From assembly GCF_000152745.1 (NCBI RefSeq), contig NZ_CH672428.1, positions 1,381,251 through 1,445,250 of the forward strand: a stretch of 64,000 nucleotides of DNA. Reading direction: 5' to 3'. Numbering within the stretch: position 1 is the first letter of the stretch; the number at the start of each line of letters is the position of its first letter. The notes beneath the pieces are model-generated. The model ran no database searches and was not told the origin of the DNA. It worked only from the letters and a program-made list of their open reading frames with translations. This document shows, in pieces, positions 17,053-23,093 of this stretch. Source of the DNA: Oceanicaulis sp. HTCC2633. GTDB taxonomy: Bacteria > Pseudomonadota > Alphaproteobacteria > Caulobacterales > Maricaulaceae. Made by a program: the position numbers and the translations under genes.

Positions 17053-17889
17053 TCAGCTCTTCAAGCGCCAGCCTGAGCGCAGAAGCAGATAGGAGGCGAT
17101 CAGGAGCGCGGCGTTGATGGCGAGAACCACAAGGCCGCCGATCAGAAGCGGGCTGTCATGGGCGCCGATGAAGCCGTACCGGAAACCGTCGATCATGAAG
17201 AAGACCGGGTTCACATGGCTGATCGTATAGAAGGGCTCGGGCAGGATCTCGACCGAGTAGAAGGTGCCTGACAGGAAGGCCAAAGGCATGATGATGAAGT
17301 TGGTGATGACCGCCAGATGGTCGAACTTCTCCGCCCACAGCCCCGCGATCAGCCCGATCATCGACATCATCGCCGCGGCGGACAGGCCGAAATAGAGCAT
17401 GGCCCACAAATGGCTGATGGAGACGTCCACAAAGGGCGCCACGGCCAGCGCCGTCGCCGCGCCCACGATCACGCCGCGCGTCACCGCGCCGCCGATGAAG
17501 GCGGCGGCCAGCTCGCCCGGAGACAGAGGCGGCATCAGGAAGTCGACCGTATTGCCCTGCACCTTCGCCACAATCAGGGAAGAGGACGAGTTCGCGAAGC
17601 TGTTGTTGAGCATGCCCAGCATGATCAGGCCCGGCGCGACGAAGGCAGTGAAGTCCACGCCCATCACCTCGCCCCGGCGCGATCCGATCGCGAGCGAAAA
17701 CACGATCATGTACAGCAAGGTGGTCGCCACCGGCGCCAGCACGGTCTGGAAGCTCACCTTCAGGAAGCGACGCACTTCCTTCTTGTAAAGGGTCCACAGG
17801 CCCAGCCAGTTCACCGCGCCCAGAGGCCGCGGCTGGGGAATTGTGGAAACATCTGTGGATTGCGGCGCCGAGGCGGCTTGATCTGACAT
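17053..17889 (-). CDS. ABC-2 type transporter permease
   Basis: A 278-residue permease with a cytoplasmic N-terminus rich in Pro/Gln, six membrane helices, and the ABC-2 segment LSGTFYSVEILPEPFYTISHVNP preceding the last helix. It resembles YadH/NodJ-type permeases that work with a YadG-like ATPase. No ATPase gene is adjacent, so its partner is encoded outside this neighbourhood. It faces gcrA divergently, sharing the 17890-18121 regulatory interval. A good GGGGAG ribosome site supports the start. Confidence 0.9.
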   Translation of the reverse strand: MSDQAASAPQSTDVSTIPQPRPLGAVNWLGLWTLYKKEVRRFLKVSFQTVLAPVATTLLYMIVFSLAIGSRRGEVMGVDFTAFVAPGLIMLGMLNNSFANSSSSLIVAKVQGNTVDFLMPPLSPGELAAAFIGGAVTRGVIVGAATALAVAPFVDVSISHLWAMLYFGLSAAAMMSMIGLIAGLWAEKFDHLAVITNFIIMPLAFLSGTFYSVEILPEPFYTISHVNPVFFMIDGFRYGFIGAHDSPLLIGGLVVLAINAALLIASYLLLRSGWRLKS

Positions 17890-17968
17890 GAGCGACTCCC
17901 CTTAAGGCTCTGTACGCGCATCTAGCACGCCGGTTGCGGCCTGTTGAGGCCATGCAATGCGCAAGAAG

Positions 17969-18094
17969 TTATCCACGGGCGATTCGAGTCGGCATCTTGT
18001 GCCTAGCGCCTCAGCAGATACTGTATCTCGTGTTCATACCCAAGATATAGGGCAAGGCAATGACCCTATCACTAGGTGTGGGATATGTGGATGA
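17969..18094 (+). promoter_or_regulatory. gcrA regulatory region: DnaA boxes and paired GANTC sites
   Basis: TTATCCACG at 17969-17977 matches the DnaA box TTATCCACA at 8 of 9 positions. Two GANTC (CcrM) sites abut at 17981-17990 (GATTC then GAGTC). TGTGGATGA at 18086-18094 is a second possible DnaA box in the opposite orientation, 28 bp before the gcrA ATG. In Caulobacter, DnaA activates gcrA, so the layout fits known wiring. I saw no clear TTAA-N7-TTAA CtrA box. Confidence 0.6.
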
Positions 18095-18121
18095 GCTTAA
18101 TTGGGCGAGGAGCGCACCGCC

Positions 18122-18682
18122 ATGGCGTGGACCGAAGACCGTGTGGAAACCCTGAAAAAGCTGTGGGCCGATGGCCTGAGCGCCAGTCAGATCGCCAAGC
18201 AGCTTGGCGGGGTCACCCGTAACGCCGTGATCGGCAAAGTGCACCGTCTGGGCCTGTCCGGCCGCGCTGCGCCCTCGCGTCCGGCCCGTCGCCCGGCGCC
18301 GCGCCCCGCGCCCCGTCCGGCTGCAGCCAAACCCGCAGTGGCCAAGGCTGCCGCGCCGCAAGCTGCACCGGTAAAGCCCAAGGCTGTCATCGCGGAAGCC
18401 AAATCCGCGCCGCTGACCGCGCCGAAGGATGCCGCCAAGCTGCCGAACGGTGAATACGCCACCGTTCTGACCCTGCGTGAAGGCATGTGCAAATGGCCGA
18501 TCGGCGACCCGACCGATACCGAATTCCGCTTCTGCGGCCGTCATTCGGGCGTCGGAAACGCTTATTGCGAAGCCCATGCCCAGCTGGCATACCAGCCGCA
18601 AGCCAAGCGCAAGCGCAAGCCCGGCGATGACGCCAAGGCCGTGCTGGACAGCCTGCAGGCGGCCCGCCGCGTGAATTTCTAG
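18122..18682 (+). CDS. gcrA: Cell-cycle regulator GcrA
   Basis: A 186-residue master regulator of S-phase transcription. The N-terminal DNA-binding domain (WTEDRVETLKKLWADGLSAS, then QIAKQLGGVTRNAVIGKVHR) is the GcrA signature. A Pro/Ala/Lys-rich linker spans about residues 55-110, and the C-terminal sigma70-interacting part contains CKWPIGDP, FRFCG and AYCEAH. Known GcrA binds RNA polymerase with sigma70 and acts at promoters with methylated GANTC sites. The ATG at 18122 has an AGGAG site. The gene is monocistronic with a strong terminator. Confidence 0.97.
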   Translation: MAWTEDRVETLKKLWADGLSASQIAKQLGGVTRNAVIGKVHRLGLSGRAAPSRPARRPAPRPAPRPAAAKPAVAKAAAPQAAPVKPKAVIAEAKSAPLTAPKDAAKLPNGEYATVLTLREGMCKWPIGDPTDTEFRFCGRHSGVGNAYCEAHAQLAYQPQAKRKRKPGDDAKAVLDSLQAARRVNF

Positions 18683-18706
18683 TCTGGCGCCAAGCGAGAC
18701 AGACTA

Positions 18707-18734
18707 AGCCCCGGTCACTGGCCGGGGCTTTTTT
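18707..18734 (+). terminator. Rho-independent terminator of gcrA
   Basis: A perfect 8-bp stem (AGCCCCGG with CCGGGGCT) and 7-base loop are followed by TTTTTT, 24 bases past the gcrA stop and abutting the end of the convergent acetyltransferase gene. Confidence 0.92.
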
Positions 18735-19216
18735 CATGGCGTGAGCTCGTATCTGAGGAAGCGCTGCCCGGCATGCTCATCCTCGCCCACGAACTCTGCG
18801 CCATAACGCGTCAGGGCGGAGAGATGCTTGCGGGACGGCGCCAGCAGGACGCTGATCCGATCGATCCGGTCATCCTGGCGCGCGAAATCGAGCGCTTTCA
18901 GGAAGATGCGACGCCCCAGGCCAAACGCCTCCGCTGTCAGCACCAGCCCGAAATCCCAGGCCGCGCCCTCTTTCTCGAACCCGCCCCAGCCGACATAGCG
19001 ATCGCCTGCATGGATCGCCCAATGCCCCAGCCCGTCCTCGAGCCAGCGCTGAGCCTTGGCGGCCTGAAACGCGACAGCGTCATCGACCGTCCAGCGACGG
19101 GTCAGGAGCGGCAGGTGCGCCGCCACGCGCGGATCATTCATATGCGCAACAAGCTGCTCGGGCGGGACCGCGCCGAGATCGCCGAAATGCAGAGATGAGG
19201 CATCGCGTTCAATCAT
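18734..19216 (-). CDS. GNAT family N-acetyltransferase
   Basis: A 160-residue acetyltransferase of the RimJ/RimL-like GNAT class. The core shows WAIHAGDRYVGWGGF (beta-4), LTAEAFGLGRRIFLKAL in place of the acetyl-CoA pyrophosphate loop, and LLAPSRKHLSALTRYG before the last strand. The acceptor substrate cannot be told from sequence. It is convergent with gcrA and co-oriented with nrdB, but the nrdB terminator separates them. Confidence 0.85.
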   Translation of the reverse strand: MIERDASSLHFGDLGAVPPEQLVAHMNDPRVAAHLPLLTRRWTVDDAVAFQAAKAQRWLEDGLGHWAIHAGDRYVGWGGFEKEGAAWDFGLVLTAEAFGLGRRIFLKALDFARQDDRIDRISVLLAPSRKHLSALTRYGAEFVGEDEHAGQRFLRYELTP

Positions 19217-19270
19217 GGCCCCAAATTATAGGGCCAAGGCGCAATCACCCAATCACGAGCAGGTGACATG

Positions 19271-19302
19271 AAAAACCCCGGCGAGCCCTGCCCACCGGGG
19301 TT
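19271..19302 (-). terminator. Rho-independent terminator of nrdB
   Basis: On the minus strand AACCCCGG (19295-19302) pairs with CCGGGGTT (19274-19281) across a 13-base loop and ends in a T run (19271-19275). It lies 27 bases after the nrdB stop. Confidence 0.82.
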
Positions 19303-19328
19303 CCGCATGAGTGCAAAGAAGGTCGGAC

Positions 19329-20375
19329 CTATTCCGCCGGCGTCGCGCCCGCCGTCAGGGACCGCTTCATCATCATGTTGTCGAAGTTCGACCAGACGCC
19401 GGCATCGCCATGCCAGTCGCCCTGGGTCGCGCCCTTGGAGTATTCTGTGGCGCGGGCTTCAAAGAAGTTGGCGTGCTCGACCCCGTTCAGGATCTCGGTC
19501 AGCCACGGGATCGGGTGCTCTTCCACGCCATAGATGGTCGGCAGCTTGAGCTGCTTCATGCGCCAGTCGGCGATGTAGCGGATGTAGTTCTTGATGTCCT
19601 CGGGGGTCATGCCCTCGACTTCACCCGCCTCGAACGCCAGCTCGATGAACTTGTCCTCAAGGCTCACCACCGTCTTGCAGCAATCGGCGATATCGTCCTT
19701 CACGCCCTTGGTCAGCGCGCCGGTTTCCTCGGCGAAGGTGTGGAACAGCTTCATCATGCCTTCGCAGTGCAGCGACTCATCGCGCACCGACCAGGACACG
19801 ATCTGGCCCATGCCCTTCATCTTGTTGAAGCGCGGGAAGTTCATCAGCATGGCGAAGCTGGCGAACAGCTGCAGGCCTTCGGTGAAGCCGCCGAACACCG
19901 CCATGGACGTCAGGATGTCGCGATCAGTCTCGCAGCCGAACTTGCCAAGATAGTCGTGCTTGGCCGCCATCTCCTCGTACTCCATGAAGGCGGAGAACTC
20001 GGTGTCAGGCATGCCGATGGTTTCCAGCAGCAGCGCATAGGCCGCAATGTGGATCGTCTCCATGTTGGAGAAGGCGGCGAGCATCATGCGCACTTCAACC
20101 GGTTTGAAGAGCGGCATGTAGTTTTCCATGTAGTTCGCGCCGACTTCCACATCCGACTGGGTGAAGAAGCGGAAGATCTGCGTGAGCAGATTGCGCTCCT
20201 TGTCGGTCAACTTGGTCGCCCAGTCCTTGCAGTCCTCGCCCAGCGGCACCTCTTCAGGCAGCCAGTGCACCTGGGACTGGACCTTCCAGAAATCATACGC
20301 CCACGGATAGCGGAACGGCTTGTAGGTCAGGCTGGGAGTCAACAGGCCCGGGCGGTCGGAAGCGACGGTAAGCAT
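19329..20375 (-). CDS. nrdB: Ribonucleotide reductase class Ia, beta subunit
   Basis: A 348-residue R2 subunit that carries the diiron-tyrosyl radical used by NrdA to make deoxyribonucleotides. Iron-ligand helices are visible (ANYMENYMP; METIHIAAY, where the E-x2-H is followed four residues later by the expected radical tyrosine; the later EEMAAKH and RDESLHCEG). The ATG at 20375 gives the usual N-terminus leading to YKPFRYPWAYDFW; an upstream GTG at 20465 is in frame but lies within an NrdR box and was rejected. nrdA lies 2.7 kb upstream in the same orientation, separated by two outer-membrane protein genes. Confidence 0.96.
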   Translation of the reverse strand: MLTVASDRPGLLTPSLTYKPFRYPWAYDFWKVQSQVHWLPEEVPLGEDCKDWATKLTDKERNLLTQIFRFFTQSDVEVGANYMENYMPLFKPVEVRMMLAAFSNMETIHIAAYALLLETIGMPDTEFSAFMEYEEMAAKHDYLGKFGCETDRDILTSMAVFGGFTEGLQLFASFAMLMNFPRFNKMKGMGQIVSWSVRDESLHCEGMMKLFHTFAEETGALTKGVKDDIADCCKTVVSLEDKFIELAFEAGEVEGMTPEDIKNYIRYIADWRMKQLKLPTIYGVEEHPIPWLTEILNGVEHANFFEARATEYSKGATQGDWHGDAGVWSNFDNMMMKRSLTAGATPAE

Positions 20376-20461
20376 GGCGTTTCTTTCTCGGCTCTGCGCG
20401 TTCGGTTCGAAGGGCTTGGCGCACACCTGACACGACAGGTAGCTATCGATCTCGGCCCCAC

Positions 20462-20519
20462 ACACAAGATATTGTGCAATTCGATTCCGGTTACTAGCAC
20501 CTTAATCAGATTATCCACG
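20462..20519 (-). promoter_or_regulatory. nrdB control module: NrdR box, GANTC, CtrA-like site, DnaA box
   Basis: In plus-strand order: an NrdR-type box ACACAAGATATTGTGC (20462-20477, 14 of 16 consensus positions), GATTC (20483-20487), TTAC-N7-TTAA (20491-20505, one mismatch from the CtrA motif TTAA-N7-TTAA) and TTATCCACG (20511-20519, DnaA box 8 of 9). It lies 87 bp upstream of the nrdB start. The NrdR box predicts repression when dATP is plentiful; the other sites predict cell-cycle timing. Confidence 0.65.
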
Positions 20520-20631
20520 ATTATAGCGGTCTCGCAGCTTAGCTAGCACAAACCTATCAGACGTGTAGGACGCTGCATATTTTTTGAAGGGTAAAAATAT
20601 GGACTTGCTCAACCGGCGCAAAGCAGCCAAT

Positions 20632-20661
20632 AAAAAGGCCGTCGGCAAAATACCGACGGCC
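20632..20661 (-). terminator. Rho-independent terminator of an orphan leftward transcript
   Basis: On the minus strand a perfect 9-bp stem (GGCCGTCGG with CCGACGGCC) and 7-base loop are followed by TTTTTATT. It is 227 bases past the LpxR-like gene and about 125 bases past the second nrd-type control module, so it could end either transcript. Confidence 0.85.
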
Positions 20662-20785
20662 CCATTGTATGCTGGCTTTTGCCAACTGCTCGCCATGCCA
20701 AGCGCTATGGCTCGATCATGACCAGAACTGAGCTTGAGGGTCAGTCAAGCTCAGTAGAAAACACTACAATTCATTGCGGTGCCTT
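20632..20785 (-). ncRNA. Candidate small RNA or attenuated leader below a second nrd-type promoter module
   Basis: Between the orphan control module (20786-20844) and the terminator (20632-20661) lies about 150 bases with a strong internal hairpin (20730-20752) and no real gene. A minus-strand frame ATG AAT TGT AGT GTT TTC TAC TGA at its start could encode a seven-residue leader peptide. The unit could be a free sRNA, or a leader that attenuates transcription into nrdB. No start site is proven, and transcription from the LpxR-like gene could also explain the terminator. Confidence 0.3.
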
Positions 20786-20844
20786 CCACTAGATATTGTG
20801 TCGCAATGAGTCCGGTTACCAGTGTATTAATCCGGTTATCCACG
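20786..20844 (-). promoter_or_regulatory. Second (orphan) nrd-type control module
   Basis: The same four elements recur in the same order: an NrdR-type box ending CTAGATATTGTGT (20786-20801), GAGTC (20808-20812), TTAC-N7-TTAA (20816-20830) and TTATCCACG (20836-20844). NrdR-box core to DnaA-box distance is 45 bp against 44 bp at nrdB. The N7 spacer and GANTC central base differ from the nrdB copy, so the motifs look conserved rather than freshly duplicated. No protein gene follows. Confidence 0.6.
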
Positions 20845-20887
20845 CGGGAAGAAACTTGACCTTGATGCGACTCAAACCGGCCGCGGG

Positions 20888-21910
20888 CTAGAAAGCGCGC
20901 GACATCGAGATCGCGCCAAAGCGTTGCGGGCCGTTCTGGCTCGCATACTGCTCGCTTCGCACCACATACGTAAAGGCCAGCCGGTAGGAATTGATGTGCA
21001 GCGCCGCGCCCGCCTGCACATCCCCCACCCAGACATTGCGATCCACCGAACGCGAGTCGCGATAGGTATTGCCGTCCAGGAAAACATCGCGCGCCACCGC
21101 ATAGCCGCCAACGCCGACAAAGACGTAAGCCGCTATGTGTTGTGTCGGGGTGTAAAGACTGGACGGCGCGAGGGCCGGCCGCAGCCGCGGCGGCGCGAAC
21201 GCATCCTGCAGATCGGTGCCGAATCGCACCGTCGCGCCGGCGGACAGATCCGTCCTCAGCGTGCCCAGCGTCAGTCCGGCATGCCCCATCACATCGGCGG
21301 TGTAATGGCCAATCCGCCATTGATGGATCCGCTCGGTCCGCTGACCAGAGATCGCGAACACCACCTCGTCATGAAGCTGGGTGTCCCAGCCGCGCGGCTC
21401 CTTGCCATCAATCAGCTGATGCCAGCTCGTCTGAAGAAACTCGCCCTGCGCGCTCGGACCAATAATGCCCACATCGACGAGAATGGTGTGTTCGCTGTTC
21501 GGAGTTCGCGCCGAAGCAAACCAGTTCACATTCAAATGCGCGGCATAAGGGTGATCGTCGAGCGGCGGGTTCTCGAGCGTGATGTCGCTGGCGGTGTAAA
21601 GTGTATGCGCGAGCGCGAAGCCCTGACGGACCCGCGCGCCCTTGAGATTGACGAAAGGCTGGGTGCGGGCGGCCTGGGTCAGCCAGCGGCTCACCTCATC
21701 CTCGGGCGCAACCCATTCCAGTCGGATGCCGTTCGTGTAATTCCGGTCCGTACCGCCAAAGAGGTCGTTCTCGACCACAAGGGTCAGAACGCCGCCATCT
21801 TCAGGCTGGGCGTCAACCGGATGGTCACGCGCCTCAGAGCGCGGCGTGTGCACGCATATCAAGGCCGCAGCTCCAAGGAGCGCGGACGCCAGTCTGATCA
21901 TGATGGGCAA
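20888..21910 (-). CDS. lpxR: LpxR-type lipid A 3'-O-deacylase family outer-membrane protein
   Basis: A 340-residue outer-membrane beta-barrel of the LpxR (DUF2219) family, which removes the 3'-linked acyloxyacyl chain of lipid A. It has an N-terminal signal peptide (to about residue 27), the family signature VENDLFGGTDRNYTNG (catalytic Asn-Asp and Thr), DDHPYAAHL, and QTSWHQLIDGKEPRGWDTQ with the expected active-site histidine. It ends in a C-terminal phenylalanine, as outer-membrane barrels do. It is followed upstream by a shorter paralog in the same orientation. Together the two genes separate nrdB from nrdA. Confidence 0.9.
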   Translation of the reverse strand: MPIMIRLASALLGAAALICVHTPRSEARDHPVDAQPEDGGVLTLVVENDLFGGTDRNYTNGIRLEWVAPEDEVSRWLTQAARTQPFVNLKGARVRQGFALAHTLYTASDITLENPPLDDHPYAAHLNVNWFASARTPNSEHTILVDVGIIGPSAQGEFLQTSWHQLIDGKEPRGWDTQLHDEVVFAISGQRTERIHQWRIGHYTADVMGHAGLTLGTLRTDLSAGATVRFGTDLQDAFAPPRLRPALAPSSLYTPTQHIAAYVFVGVGGYAVARDVFLDGNTYRDSRSVDRNVWVGDVQAGAALHINSYRLAFTYVVRSEQYASQNGPQRFGAISMSRAF

Positions 21911-21945
21911 TCCCTTTGCCGCGCTATCGGCGCAGCGTTCTCAGC

Positions 21946-22905
21946 TTAACGACGCAACGTCAATGAGAACGCAGCGAACCCTTCTGAAGTTTCCCAGGAT
22001 TCATTGGGCAACGCATAGCGGGTTTCACGCTGGATATAGGCAAAGGAGATGTCGGCGCCGCCAAACCGGGCGGCGATGCCCGCCTGTGCATCGCCCACGG
22101 TCGCATAGGGCCCCATGGCGAGCGCGTTGCGCATGTCAAAGCCTGCGCCCGGATCATACATCAGCGCCTGCTGGTCAGCGCCTGCAAAGAACCACCAGGC
22201 CGGGCGCTCCTCGCCAAAGCCTTCATCGAGATACTGACCCAGGCGCACCGTCGCGCCCGCTTCCGCGGCCGGGCCATCCTGACCGATCGACAGGCCGGCC
22301 CGCGGCGAGACGCCCACATCGAGCCCTTCCGGGCCGCCGGGTGAGTCAAACGCGTTTTCATAGCGCAGCGTCATGCGACGGTTGGAGCGGCCGGCCGGGT
22401 CAAGGTCGCTGCCCGCGATGTCGGCATAGGAATCCGACAGGGCCGACAGCGCAGCATCAGGTGCGCGCCCGTCAAACAGCGACACCGAGATGCGCCCGCC
22501 CGACGGCGTCTGCACCAGAGTGGCGCCGGCCTGATAGAAAGCGGAGAAGCCTTCCATGGCTGCGCTGTCCGCACGAACGCTGAGCGCCACGCCCGCCAGT
22601 CGGGCCGCATCCGGCAAGGCCGTAGCCGAATCAGAGCCGATGAACTCGATATAGCCCGGAGACCGTCCCAACGCCTGCGCCGGCGCAAAATTGCTGCGGT
22701 CCGGGGCGGGCCGCGCCGGCGCCAGCTCGGCCTGGAGCGGACCGAGGATCATCGCGCGTGTTTCCTGTGAGGCCTGTCCCTGCTGCGCCTGAGCGCGCTC
22801 ACACGGACCGCCGAGCGAGGTGAGACACGCCGCAGCAAGGAGGCCGGCCAGCACGCTGGCGTGCTGCGCGGATTTGCTCACCTTGCTCACATTCGGCGTG
22901 GTCAT
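21946..22905 (-). CDS. Secreted beta-barrel-like protein, degenerate LpxR paralog
   Basis: A protein of about 319 residues with a signal peptide (VLAGLLAAACLTSLG...ERAQA). Its C-terminal third parallels that of the neighbouring LpxR-like protein: SPRAGLSIG/AGATVRLG, then VGDAQAGIAARF against VGDVQAGAALHI, and SFAYIQRETRYALPN against AFTYVVRSEQYASQN. The N-terminal half differs and lacks the NDLF and SWH catalytic motifs, so deacylase activity is unlikely. The start is uncertain: ATG at 22905 (GGGGA before it) was preferred over ATG at 22917 and TTG at 22926. It lies 35 bases before the LpxR-like gene and was probably cotranscribed. A structural or accessory envelope role is inference. Confidence 0.7.
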   Translation of the reverse strand: MTTPNVSKVSKSAQHASVLAGLLAAACLTSLGGPCERAQAQQGQASQETRAMILGPLQAELAPARPAPDRSNFAPAQALGRSPGYIEFIGSDSATALPDAARLAGVALSVRADSAAMEGFSAFYQAGATLVQTPSGGRISVSLFDGRAPDAALSALSDSYADIAGSDLDPAGRSNRRMTLRYENAFDSPGGPEGLDVGVSPRAGLSIGQDGPAAEAGATVRLGQYLDEGFGEERPAWWFFAGADQQALMYDPGAGFDMRNALAMGPYATVGDAQAGIAARFGGADISFAYIQRETRYALPNESWETSEGFAAFSLTLRR

Positions 22906-22930
22906 ACCGGTCCCCATCGGCTTCAACCTG

Positions 22931-22958
22931 CATTGTTCAAATCATACCATGAACAATG
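22931..22958. promoter_or_regulatory. 28-bp perfect-arm palindrome upstream of the LpxR pair
   Basis: CATTGTTCA (22931-22939) and TGAACAATG (22950-22958) are exact inverted repeats across a 10-bp spacer. It sits 26 bp before the chosen start of the LpxR-paralog gene, in an AT-rich interval. It looks like a dimeric-regulator operator controlling the outer-membrane pair; no matching regulator gene is adjacent. Confidence 0.55.
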
Positions 22959-23041
22959 GCCATTCTTTGATCAAGGAGCCTTCTTTAGGGTTAACAGTTC
23001 ATAAAAATTAATACCGCTTAGAATTCATGGAATTAAATACA

Positions 23042-23070
23042 AAGAACCCCGGAACGGGCCCGGGGTTCTT
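23042..23070 (-). terminator. Terminator of nrdA
   Basis: A perfect 11-bp stem (AAGAACCCCGG with CCGGGGTTCTT) and 7-base loop lie 23 bases past the nrdA stop. The tail on the minus strand is TGTATTTAATT, a moderate T tract. Confidence 0.75.
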
Positions 23071-23093
23071 CGTTTATTCGAAAAAAATTCGAC

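Larger units (their letters stand above)
20376..20887. other. Intergenic region between nrdB and the LpxR-like gene
   Basis: This 512-bp AT-richer stretch has no convincing protein gene. It holds the nrdB control module (20462-20519), a second copy of that module (20786-20844), an 8-bp-arm hairpin (GAGCTTGA/TCAAGCTC, 20730-20752) and a strong leftward terminator (20632-20661). A seven-codon frame, MNCSVFY, lies on the minus strand just below the second module. Longer frames here lack ribosome sites and coding character. Confidence 0.7.

Noticed and set aside
20376-20465. N-terminal extension of NrdB to a GTG at 20465 containing cysteine pairs
   Set aside because: The start would lie inside the NrdR box and the added residues are absent from NrdB proteins I know; ATG 20375 gives the standard N-terminus.
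19311-20546. A 411-codon plus-strand frame over nrdB
   Set aside because: Antisense shadow; rich in His/Arg/Gln as expected for reversed GC-rich codons.
20511-20696. A 61-codon minus-strand frame in the nrdB upstream region
   Set aside because: It spans the terminator hairpin and the DnaA box and has no ribosome site or coding character.
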